A stretch of 64,000 bases of DNA from Centroberyx gerrardi (lineage: Eukaryota; Chordata; Actinopteri; Beryciformes; Berycidae): positions 2,370,983-2,434,982 of the forward strand of contig NC_136005.1 of NCBI RefSeq assembly GCF_048128805.1, read 5' to 3'. Positions 11,845 to 23,300 of this stretch are shown here, one piece after another (the stretch's first letter is position 1; each line of letters starts with the position of its first letter). The position numbers and the translations under genes were made by a program. The notes under the pieces are model-generated. The model did not search any database and was not told where the DNA came from. It worked only from the letters and a program-made list of their open reading frames with translations.

Positions 11845-12445
11845 AGTTTGTTGATATATCAAGTCGATATTGGTCGTTTATTAAATATCAGATTTCATAA
11901 CCTCTGATATGATGGAGGTTCCTCCTGACCACAGATACTGAAAAACAGACTGGAAAACTAACATGAAGTTTGATTTTCTATTCATTTAGGTATTTAATTA
12001 TGTGTTTTGTAAATGGATTCCTCATTTTAAAGGCAGTAATGTCTCCCAGAGTTTCTCTACCATTGAACAGGTGTGGTGTCTCTCTGCCTTAAAGAGCTGC
12101 TGACACTAAAATAATCTCATCAGTCTGGTTTCAGTGGAGAGTTTTAGTGTCCCATGATGGACTGAATGCTGTTTCAGAGGCTTTTCCACCCTGATGAGAA
12201 GAAAACTCTATGGAAAACTCTGAATAATTGTATTGTTTTGGCATGAAGATGTTCAGGGTATCAGCTCTTTAAGGCAGGGTTCAGTTACAAAGCACTTAAT
12301 TGAATAACTGGATGAAAAAAGTACAAAGAAAATCAAATATCATGTCAGGTTTTCAGTATCTGTGGTCAGGAGGAACCTCAACATATCAGAGCTGGAAGAT
12401 ATCTGATATTTAATAAAAGACCAATATCAGTCCAATATTTCAGCC
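11845..12445. mobile_element. Foldback element (GATATTGGTC family)
   Basis: Arms at about 11866-11945 and 12350-12428 are reverse complements over GATATTGGTC, TTTATTAAATATCAGAT, GAGGTTCCTCCTGACCACAG and ATACTGAAAA. The inversion continues inward (TTTGATTTTCT on both sides). Solo arms of the same family lie near 6650-6720 and 15818-15850. Confidence 0.7.
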
Positions 12446-12715
12446 TAACTGTCCTAACTCCTTTCACTGAATGACTTAACAATAAAACAATCATGTGAGA
12501 TCCATCTAAATCCCATGATGCATCTCTTCCCTGGTGGCAGCTTCATTAGGACAAAGCCTGTAAAGATGCTGAAAGTTAAAAGAACAGCAGTAAAACCTGA
12601 AGCCTGCATCCTGCTGCCTGACTCTGCTGCAGCGTCAAGGTTTCAGTTTAATTAAAATCATGAAGCGCTTCAGACTGTCGGCCCAATTATCCCAGCTCAG
12701 CCAGTGGAACAGCAG

Positions 12716-12717
<2 letters not shown>

Positions 12718-12772
<55 letters not shown>
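12718..12772. repeat. CA microsatellite
   Basis: Uninterrupted CA run. The following 150 bases contain several GAAGAACC/GGTTCTTC blocks that recur near 13500-13570 and may be remnants of another dispersed element. Confidence 0.9.
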
Positions 12773-12775
<3 letters not shown>

Positions 12776-12984
12776 GAACAACGGTTCTTCACTGGTTCTT
12801 TAAAAGGAGAAGAACCATCAGCTGCTGAAGAACCATTTGAACCATGTGTGGAACATGAAGAACAGTCTTTTTAGTTATTTTATTCTATTCTACTGAAAGG
12901 TTCTTCATTCTTATTTGAGTTATTGGATGGTGGTGCTCAACTGTCTATAGCCTTTGTATATATTGTGCTATTGCAAATGAGCCA

Positions 12985-13215
12985 ACAAGGGCAATTCAAT
13001 TTAATTCAGTTCAATTCAGTTCAGTTCAATTCAATTCAATTCAATTCAATTCAATTCAGTTCAGTTCAATAAAATTAAATACAATTAAATAAAATTCAGT
13101 TTAATTCAGTTCAATTCAATTCAGTTCAATGTAGTTCAGTTCAGTTCAATGCAATTCAATTCAATTCAATTCATTAAATTCAATTTGGCTTTATTGGCAT
13201 TACAAGAATAAATGA
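12985..13215 (-). mobile_element. Second non-LTR 3' tail with long TTCAA array
   Basis: A degenerate TTCAA/TTCAG pentamer array of about 185 bp adjoins TTGGCTTTATTGGCATTACA and ATGTGTTGCCAAAGCACTCA. It is the same LINE-tail type as at 11455, in the same orientation, with a longer tail. Confidence 0.55.
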
Positions 13216-14054
13216 TGTGTTGCCAAAGCACTCACTGTGATCATTCAGTGTGATTCACAGTGCAGCAGCTCAAACTGTTTCTCTCATCATGTGACTAAAC
13301 AGACAAAGTCCAGCAGATTTCTCCTCTTCTCCGAGTACAGAGGGGAGAGAGATCTCTTTCAATGTGTCATGCTGTTTTATTTCTGATGGTGGGTTTTGTG
13401 TGGATCGGGGCAGAGACTGTGAATCACAACTTGTGAGTCACAGTAAGTTGGTGTATCACACATGTATCACAATTCAACGCAGGTGTCTAAAGGAGGGCAG
13501 GAACGGTTCTTTAGAGAACCTCGGTCTGAAAGGTTCTTCTGTGGCTTCATCACTCAGAACCATTTTGGGTTCCGGTTGGCACTTTTATTCTTCAGTGTGC
13601 AGGAGAACACAGAAACACAGACAACACTGATACAGGTGGAGTGGGAATGCAAATGTATGCAAAATGATTATAATCCGTTAATATGAAGCTGGGATGCAGA
13701 ACTCACTGTATTAGCTTTTGATTTTGTGCTGAACAGAGTTAACCAACATTTTCAGGCTGACATAAATGTTTCTGAGGTGAATTTAAAGTATGGATCATAA
13801 AAATCACTCTCAAACCGAGGATATGACGATAGAGTCTTTTTAAAAAAAATGAATAAATGAATGTTTTTCTAAAAAAATAAATGATTTTTCTTCACATTAG
13901 TTGTTGTTTCCTTATGACGATCACCCACTGGAGCTCATAATATAATTCACCCTCCTTTTATTTACCAGTACATCATAGACATTTATTATGGAATGAAATA
14001 GACATTAAATAAAAGTACGTGAATAAAACATTTGAAGTGGTTTAAAGCTATGCT

Positions 14055-14150
14055 GATTTTGCGACAGCTGGTGGCGGTAATGCTCCGGAGTGGTTGCGAT
14101 TTGCCATTAAATCAACAAGAAGAGGAAGAAGAGGAAGAAGAAGCGGCATG
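14055..14150 (+). mobile_element. LINE 3' tail (GGTGGCGGTAA type) upstream of DDX49
   Basis: CAGCTGGTGGCGGTAATGC, a TTGCCATTAAATC block and a GAAGAAGAGG-rich tail match the end of an I-clade-like fish LINE. The same tail, same orientation, lies at about 55325-55395 upstream of LSM4. Confidence 0.55.
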
Positions 14151-14154
14151 ACGC

Positions 14155-14329
14155 AAGGAGGTTGACGTCGTACTGATTACGTAATCAGACAGCGACCGTC
14201 GAGCAGCGATACACGAGGATGTGTTACTTTAATTTAAGATAACGTATTCGGGTGATTATTTTATAATACAAGCGACACCGAAGTATTCATTGAGCAGCAG
14301 CAGAGAGCGGAGGGATATCTGACCTGAGG
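14155..14329 (+). promoter_or_regulatory. DDX49 promoter and 5'UTR
   Basis: The segment between the LINE tail and the DDX49 start has a CRE-like TTGACGTCG (14162-14170) and a perfect 14-bp palindrome TGATTACGTAATCA (14174-14187) whose core TTACGTAA is the PAR-bZIP/NFIL3 consensus. No TATA box is evident. The transcription start is not known. Confidence 0.5.
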
Positions 14330-17300
14330 ATGGGTGACTTCTCGGCTCTGGGTCTGTCGGACTGGCTCATTAAACAGTGTAAACAGCTGGGGATCAGCAA
14401 GCCCACTCCCGTCCAGGAGAACTGCATGCCTGCTATTCTCCAGGGTAAGACAGCTGCTTTAAATCTCTAGGCTAAAATATCAACAAGCTAACTAATTGTC
14501 AAATATGTAAATGTAGTTCGTGTAGCTTAATCAGCCTGATCACCGGCCCCGAACTGTCCCGTTCTCTCGACGTTATGCTAACCTCCATGGAAAACTCTGG
14601 TAGTTTAATGCTGCTAAAGGTAAATATACCCGTTAGGAGATGACTTAAGACACTTTACGAATCACTTGGAGCCTCTCTTCATATCGGCATACACCCAGTC
14701 CACCAATCAGCACTTTATTCCGATTAAATTTCAATATTTAGACCTTACTTACATGGAAGTAACGTTAGCTGTAACTTCATGATCTTGTTCCATCAACAAT
14801 GCACCTCGGTGGGCGGTAGGTAGCAAGAGCGTGAACCAATTCTAAAAGTTTAAATTTTATTGAAATAAAGTGGTGCCTGGTGGGTTATGTATATGCCGAA
14901 TTCACCAGAAGACCCTCTTAATTCAGTAAAGGTCTCAAGTCATGTTCTACGAGGTACGCACGTTTGGTGATAAGCAAGGACACTATAAATTGACAGATAT
15001 TTGAATGAAGTTTGGCGTAATGGTACTCCCCATACTAGAGAGAACGGGCTACACTTGATTCCCAGAATTATGTCCATAATCAGTGATATCCAAGTAGTCC
15101 TGATGCACCAGGTGAAATCCTTCAGAATTACTGCAGGGCGTTTATCTCAGTAAACTAGCTCTGAATGGAGGTGGATGAAGTTAAATGGATGTGAATGGAG
15201 GCAAGTAAAAGTGAATGGAGGTATATGACAGTGAATGGAGGTGAATGGAGGTATATGAAAGTGAATGGAGGTATATGACAGTGAATGGAGGTATATGACA
15301 GTGAATGGAGGTGAATGGAGGTATATGAAAGTGAATGGAGGTGAATGAAAGTGAATGCAGGTGAATCCACTGTGTGAGTGACTGTTTGTTCCGCCCAGGT
15401 CGGGACTGTATGGGCTGTGCTAAGACCGGCAGTGGGAAGACAGCGGCGTTCGTCCTGCCGGTGCTGCAGAAACTGTCTGAAGACCCGTATGGGATCTTCT
15501 GTCTGGTCCTCACTCCCACCAGGTCAGACTGCTGCTCCTCCTGCCGAGGCAGATAGAGGAACAATCCACCAAAAACACTTAGTTACAGTTACTGGTGATG
15601 TACTTTGCATTCTGTCCTCAAAATCAGAACCGTTTTGTTCAGATCTTCAGATGACTCATAACTTACTACCTGTTAATAATTCAAACCTGTAACATGCCGT
15701 CTGTGTCTAGTGGCATTTTGTAAGAGCAGGTATCAGTTTTTTAAAATTTTGGAACGACTGTCCTCTTATCAACCCAGTCACACAGAGCCCTGTTTGGATA
15801 GGATTACTCTATTTTTCACTTAATAAAAGACCAATATCAGTCCGGTATATTGTCCTAAATTGATTCTAACTGCTATTAGAAAGATTTTAAAAAGCCTTCA
15901 GTTTACCTAGCTGAAACCTAACCTGAAGTTACTCCTTAATAAACTTAATGCCATGCACATATAGTATTTTGATGTTTTTCCCAGCCTTTACAGATAAAAT
16001 GTGACACATAGTATTCATATTTTCTGAAACACAACAACTCTTTATAATAAATAATGGAATCAAATTAAAAATAATGGAAGGTATTTAGCTATAAAGCACT
16101 TCTCAGCTCATCATGAGGACAACAGAATGCAAAATACATTTTATTTTCAGTTTCTCTCAAATCCCAAGTGTATGTGTTGTGGATACAGTTACATACTGTA
16201 TCTCAGCAGGTGAAATCTATAAAGACCATCAGATTTAGAGCGGCTCTGCTGTGTTGCAGGGAGCTGGCCTATCAGATCGCTGAGCAGTTCAGAGTCCTGG
16301 GGAAACCGCTGGGCGTCAGAGACTGCATCGTCGTCGGTGGAATGGGTAACACGCTGTACATCACTACCAGATGGATTAAAAAAAATCAAATTGTGATTAT
16401 TTGACAGAATATTGCAATTGCGATTTAAACTGAGATTCATTTCATCACAAGTTTTTCTTGTCATCCATTTTTTAGAACTTTAAAATTGTTTAAAGAAAAG
16501 TGATTTTTGTTTAAAAAAAACAACAACAACTAGATGTCAGTGTGCAGATTTACTGAGTTTGAGTCTGAAAGGTTTTGATTCATGGACCAAAGATTACCTG
16601 CAGCTCTAAAACTCCTTGTTCACAAATCCAGTTTGGACCAAACTCTCTTCAGCAATTCTTTGCAGCCTCTGAGATTTGGTTTTGATGAATTGTTGAGCTC
16701 CAGTACAGTTCTCCTCCTCTCTGCATTCAGCAGCAACACTGTCACCGCCCCTGCTGCACAGCATGGGGAGTTAAAGCTGCACTAGGAAAGATTTTACTGT
16801 AATTTTCCAGCCGGTTTATCAGACTAACTCACAAAGTGAGGCTGCGACAGAGAAGAGAGAGGCTGTCAGAATTAATTTCAGTATTCAAATTTCAGTTGAA
16901 TGTCAAATAATCATAATAACAGTTTCCTCTTGCTGCCAACTTGCTAAATCAACTAGTGCAGTTTTAGAGGGATGTTGCTCTGCTATACTCTCATTTTAAA
17001 CACAAAGCAGTGTATTCCTCATATTTACAGTTGAAGTTTTGTAGATTTTTTTTGAAGATTTATTATGATGAAGTATCCAAAGAACATTTTTTTCGCCGTG
17101 CAGCAGAACCAGAACTTGGACCAAAATAAGGACGAATGTGGAACCAAAACTAAAATAACCTCAGAGCATCACTGCTACAGAAACACACAGAGGAAACACT
17201 GCTGACATTTAACATGTAAATTACTAATAATGTTCATTCTGTAATCTGTGCTGTACTGACCTGCTGTGACCCTGCTGTGACCCTGCTGTGACCCTGCTGT

Positions 17301-20300
17301 GACCCTGCAGACATGGTGTCCCAGGCCCTGGAGCTGTCCAGGAAGCCGCACGTCGTCGTGGCGACGCCGGGCCGGCTGGCCGATCACATCCGCAGCTCCG
17401 ACACCTTCAGCATGAGCAAGATCCAGTTCCTGGTGAGTTCAGGAAGGTCAGGATGGACGGATTCTACCGGGGGGAAAACTAAAAAATAACACCCAAATCC
17501 ACTACTGGAATCTGCATCCTGTGCCCTCGAAATTATGTTTTTTGATAAAATTGTGCTTGAAAGTCGTGGAAAATAATGTCAGGAGGAGATATATATAGGA
17601 TGTGTAGGAGGAGATAAGTTCTATCAATGTTGTAATTCCTACTACTCACCCTTAATGTGACCGCATATAGATGATGAATAGATGATGTTTTATTTTCCTG
17701 GAAAGTTTTAGAGATACAAGGTTTCTATCCGACAGCAGCAAATACTTCTTTATCCACCTTTACTCAAGAACTGAATAATAGTGTGTGTGTTATATTGTGT
17801 GTGTGTGTGTGTGTGTGTCAGATAATGGACGAGGCGGACCGGCTGTTGGAGCAGGGGTGTACAGACTTCACCTCTGACCTGGAGGTGATCCTGGGCGCGC
17901 TGCCGGCCCGGCGCCAGACGCTGCTGTTCAGCGCCACGCTGACCGACACGCTGCAGCAGCTGCAGACCGTCGCCATGAACAGACCGTTCCTCTGGGAGAG
18001 CCGGTCTGAGTGAGTGGAGCGTCCGCAGGCTGCTGAACCCAGGCTGATGGGGCTGTGGCCACTGTAGAGGAAAATTACTCATAATAATAATAATAAACTT
18101 TATTTATAGAGCGCTTTTCAGTTACAAAGTGCTTCACAACAAGGAACAAAACGTAGTGCAAAATAAAAACTGAAGCTACTATAAATTATTTTCCGCTGCT
18201 AATTCATTCCTTTAACTTTTATCAGAACAGTCACTGACAAACTTGCAAAGATAAAATCTAGAAAAACGAATTTGCTTCATTGGTGCAACAACAGATTTGG
18301 AAAAAAATGTTTTGTAACAATTACAAGCCAACCAGGGCTTGGAAACAAAAGTCACATGACTCACAAGTAGCTTGTTTATTGGACGGTTTTGGTGACCTGT
18401 CGTCCTGCTCTTTGCTGTGATTCAGCTTCTCTGTTCTTCTGTTCGGGAGGTTTCTACTCACTTTGTGTTGTGAACAGCATGGCAGACTGATGAGTTATGT
18501 TGGTGTTAAAGCGTTCAGACCTTTAGTGAATCTGAATCCTGACTCGCTCCAGGACTGCTGACCTCTGACCTCTGGCCTCTGGAGCAGTAAAACCTCACAG
18601 TGTTATTGTTGTGTTGTGTTTGTCCCGGTCAGGACCCGTACGGTGGAGGAGCTGGACCAGCGCTACATCCTGACTCCAGAGAAGGTGAAGGACGCCTACC
18701 TGGTCCACCTGGTCCAGACCTTCACTGACCTGCACCACGACTGGGCCATCATCATCTTCACCAACACCTGCAAGTAGGAAGCCATTAAAACATCGTACAA
18801 GTCATTCACAGTGTGGAAATCAGGCGCTGCAGCTTATACAAAAACACATTTTGATCACTTTAATTTACGATGTTCTTGGTTCTTCCCACAGGAGCTGCCA
18901 GATCCTCACCATGATGCTGCGGGAGTTCAACTTCCCAACCATCTCCCTGCACTCCATGATGAAGCAGGTGACTGTCCCAACAGAAAGCCTTATGTTCCTG
19001 CTCTGTAGCCAAAACGTCACAGACTGGATCCCTGCAGCACCGACACGTCCTGCCTGGTGAAGAGCGGCAGCTAAATGCAAAATGTGAAAATGTTCATCAC
19101 TGGGTTGAAAAGAGTGACAGGAGCCTGTGGGGGAATGGTTACACTGGTGATGAGGGAGATGCCACCATTTTGGAAGAATGACAACTAAAGCAGAGATTGC
19201 ATCAGAATCGGTTTTATTGGTTAGTTTGCACATACAAGGAGTTTGCCTTGATGCTTTGATCCCATAGGTCACATTAAACATAACAGAGACTTATAAAAGT
19301 TGCACGTAAGAAAATGTAAAACTATAAATTTTAGAAATGGGTCTCTTTTTGGAGTAGTATATATCAAGAAAGTAGAATGTAAGTAGTATGTAAAAGTAAA
19401 AACTAAAAAAACAGCAAGCTATGAAGTCAGTAATAGCAAAGAAAAGAACAGAAATATAGAGTATACAGATGTAGAAAATACTGCAGTGGGATCTGAATGC
19501 AAAGGACAAAAATAAAGCTGTGCTCATGAGTTGGAACGGTAGAAACAGAATATGAATATAAATACAAAACTACAGAGCTGGTAGGTTGTAACTTTACTGT
19601 CTGTTCCTCCCAGACAAAACAAACAAAACGTCTTATTTGCATGTCATGAGGATGTTCAGATCATACTGTACAGGAGGGAACAGATCAGGGGGAAAGAGCC
19701 GATAACAGAGTAGAGAACAGAGATTTCCTCCAACATGGCGGCCGCTCCTCCTCACCAGCGCTCCACGCTCCTTTATTGGATGTGGAAATCGTATTTGCTT
19801 CACAAAAGAGGCAGGATGAAAGGTGTGGGGAGCAGAAAGGCTTTGTGATGAGATAGAAAGCAGGTGAAAGTCTGTGGAATAAAATGAAGAGACCGTTCTT
19901 TATCTCCTCCAGAAACAACGATTCGCCAACCTCGCCAAGTTCAAGTCCAGCGTCTACAGGATCCTGGTAGCGACGGACGTGGCGGCCAGGTGAGACGAGA
20001 ACAGACGGACGGGATGTGATGATGATCTTGAGTAGCTTCAGAGTTGAACATTTTCTCCATTCTGTACAACAACGTCTCCATATTCTGTATCACTGAAGCT
20101 TCAGCTGCTTGTATTGAGGAAAATATTCAAACTCAAGCTGCTGCCCCATTACATCAAATGGAAAAAATCTAGATGTTTGTGCTTCATTTTCTACACATTT
20201 AAAAAAAAAAATAATGACATTATAGTCGATGAAAATACGTCCACTTCAACAGTTCAACCTTACAATGGAAAAATCAGCAAAATTTAAACATTTTTCTGTT

Positions 20301-23300
20301 TCATTCAACACTCAACCCTCTCATTCTCATTTTATGTGATAATGTCAGATATAATAATAATATTACTCTTCATAGTCTTCGCTGAAAAAATTACAAAAAG
20401 CATTCCTCAAGCATTCTAGTCATAAATTTTGTGATGAGGAAAAAACTGGATGAAGGGTTTCAGGGTTTTTCTCCACACACACATTTCCTATTCCTCTCCA
20501 GTGGGGATCACTATCATCCTTTCTTTCCTCTTAATATAACGATACACTCTTATATCTAAATCACGTTTTTGTCAATAAACCCAAATACAGCAGATGTACT
20601 GGAATTTGTCTTGGTGACATCGGTGCTTAGATAGTGTATATAGTGCTATGATATATTATATTGACGACTTACTCTACATACAGACTCTACCTATCAGTCT
20701 ACATACAGACAGGCTGTACACATGTCTGTTTTCTGCCTGCAGAGGTTTGGATATTCCCACGGTCCAGGTGGTCATCAACCACAACACGCCCGGCCTGCCC
20801 AAGATCTACATCCACAGAGTGGGACGCACCGCCAGAGCAGGTGGGGCATTATCCTGCATCCAGGCTACAGACAGTCAGTCAGTCAGTCAGTCAGTCAGTC
20901 AGTCAGTTACAGTCCAGTCAGTCCAGTCAGTCCAGTCAGTCAGTCAGTCAGTCAGACAGTCAGTCAGCCAGCCAGTCAGTCAGTCAGACAGTCAGCCAGT
21001 CAGTCAGTCAGTCAGACAGTCAGTCAGACAGTCAGTCAGTCAGTCAGCCAGTCAGTCAGTCAGTCAGTCAGACAGTCAGTCAGTCAGTCAGCCAGCCAGT
21101 CAGTCAGTCAGTCAGTCAGCCAGCCAGTCAGCCAGCCAGTCAGTCAGTCAGTCAGACAGTCAGCCAGCCAGTCAGCCAGCCAGTCAGCCAGTCAGTCAGT
21201 CAGTCAGTCAGTCAGTCAGTCAGTCAGTCAGTCAGCCAGTCAGTCAGTCAGACAGTCAGACAGTCAGTCAGTCAGCCAGCCAGCCAGTCAGTCAGTCAGT
21301 CAGTCAGTCAGTCAGCCAGTCAGCCAGCCAGTCAGTCAGTCAGACAGTCAGTCAGACAGTCAGTCAGTCAGCCAGCCAGTCAGTCAGTCAGTCAGTCAGT
21401 CAGTCAGACAGTCAGCCAGACAGTCAGTCAGTCAGTCAGACAGTCAGCCAGCCAGCCAGTCAGTCAGTCAGACAGTCAGTCAGTCAGTCAGTCAGTCAGC
21501 CAGACAGTCAGTCAGTCAGACAGTCAGTCAGTCAGTCAGCCAGTCAGTCAGTCAGTCAGTCAGTCAGTCAGTCAGCCAGCCAGTCAGCCAGCCAGTCAGT
21601 CAGTCAGACAGTCAGCCAGCCAGCCAGCCAGTCAGCCAGCCAGCCAGTCAGTCAGACAGTCAGTCAGACAGTCAGTCAGTCAGCCAGCCAGTCAGTCAGT
21701 CAGTCAGTCAGCCAGACAGTCAGTCAGTCAGACAGTCAGCCAGCCAGTCAGTCAGTCAGACAGACAGTCAGTTACAGTCAGTCAGTTAGTCTTATTTGTA
21801 TAGCACATTTCATACACAGGTAAGCTCAATGTGCTTCACATTAAAAGACAAAATAGTAACAATAGACAGATAAGGAGATAGAATACACACATATATAAAA
21901 TACTCCACATATATAAAATAACCTTTCAGCCACACATACAACACACACACACATACATAAAATACAGCTTTTTACAACCCCTGTCCTATTCATACAGCAG
22001 ACGCACACAAAGGCAAACACACACTAACTACCAAAGACCTGAGAAAAAAGCAATGTTTTAACACCGCTTTTAAAAGAGGATTCAGTTGTAGCAGATCTCA
22101 GGTCAGCAGGTAGTTTGTTCCAGAGAACAGCACCATAGTGACTAAATGCACCTTCACCTGATTTAGATTTAACTCTTAAGTACATTTAGGAGACACATGC
22201 CTGATGATCTGAGGGATCTGATTGGTTTATAGCCGGTGAGCAGGTCGGAAATCTATTTAGGAGCGAAACCATTTAGTTTAGCCAGTTTCAGCCCAGTCAG
22301 CCCAGTCAGTCAGCCCAGTCTGGAGACTGCAGTAAAGTTTTTGGGAGGTTGGCTGGGTGAGATCACGTGTCCCTGGTAGATCTTTGGCTCCAGTGCTCCA
22401 TGCTAACACTTTAGCATACATACAGTATGTTGGGTGATAGCAGGTGACTGTCCTGCATGTTGCTCTGGTTAAGAGCGTCAGCTAAACGTGTGAAATCTAA
22501 ATAGCAGTCATGCTGCTGTTTGCTCTGCAGGGAGGAACGGAGTCTCCATCACTCTGGTGACGCAGTACGACATCCACCTGGTCCACGCCGTCGAGGAGCA
22601 GATCCGTAAGTCCGGTCTACTCTTAGTTACAGACTATGAGCTGACAGGTGGCGCCTGGTTTTAACTCTTTAACTGTGCTGATGCATCATGAGCGTCTCAC
22701 AGCTGAACTCTACTGTTTTGATTTATTACTAAGGTGCTTCTCTGTATTAGCTGCTGGTTTGTAAGTAGGATTCTGGATTCTCCCAGGCTGTCGGTGTTCC
22801 TGGTCAACTTGCCTGGTTAAATAAACGTGTTTCTGCTGTTTGTCCAGAGACGAAGCTGAAGGAATATCCCGTGGAGGAGAAGGAAGTCCTGAAGATCCTG
22901 ACCCAGGTCAACGTGACGCGGCGGGAGTGTGAGATCGTACGGACGCTTCTGTCTTCCTCACACACACATCTTCACCTCGCTCCAGTAGTTTGTAGTTAGT
23001 GTGGCTTTGAATGTTTCCATCGTGCAGGACTTGACTTTTATTAGATTTAATGGATTTGCACCAAAACAAGAAGCACCATATGATAAAAGTGGCACCCAGT
23101 TTTGCATTAATGATTGACAGCACACCACTAGAACCACTTGCACTAAAGCATAGACCTACTAGATTAACTTCTGTTGACTGGAGACATGAGAACACTTTTT
23201 ACAGACTGGATCCTCTAGATTTTCGAGACGGTGAATGATGATATTTTCCAAAATGGATCTAAAGTGTTTGATAAAGCGCTCTTCCTTTCTCCTGTGTTGT

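Noticed and set aside
15181-15564. 127-residue minus-strand frame rich in His/Ser/Ile
   Set aside because: Antisense translation of the GTGAATGGAG minisatellite and DDX49 exon 2.
20648-21823. Three long overlapping plus-strand reading frames of Ser-Gln-Ser-Val repeats
   Set aside because: They are frame shadows of a CAGT tetranucleotide array inside DDX49 intron 9; only the first part coincides with real exon 9.
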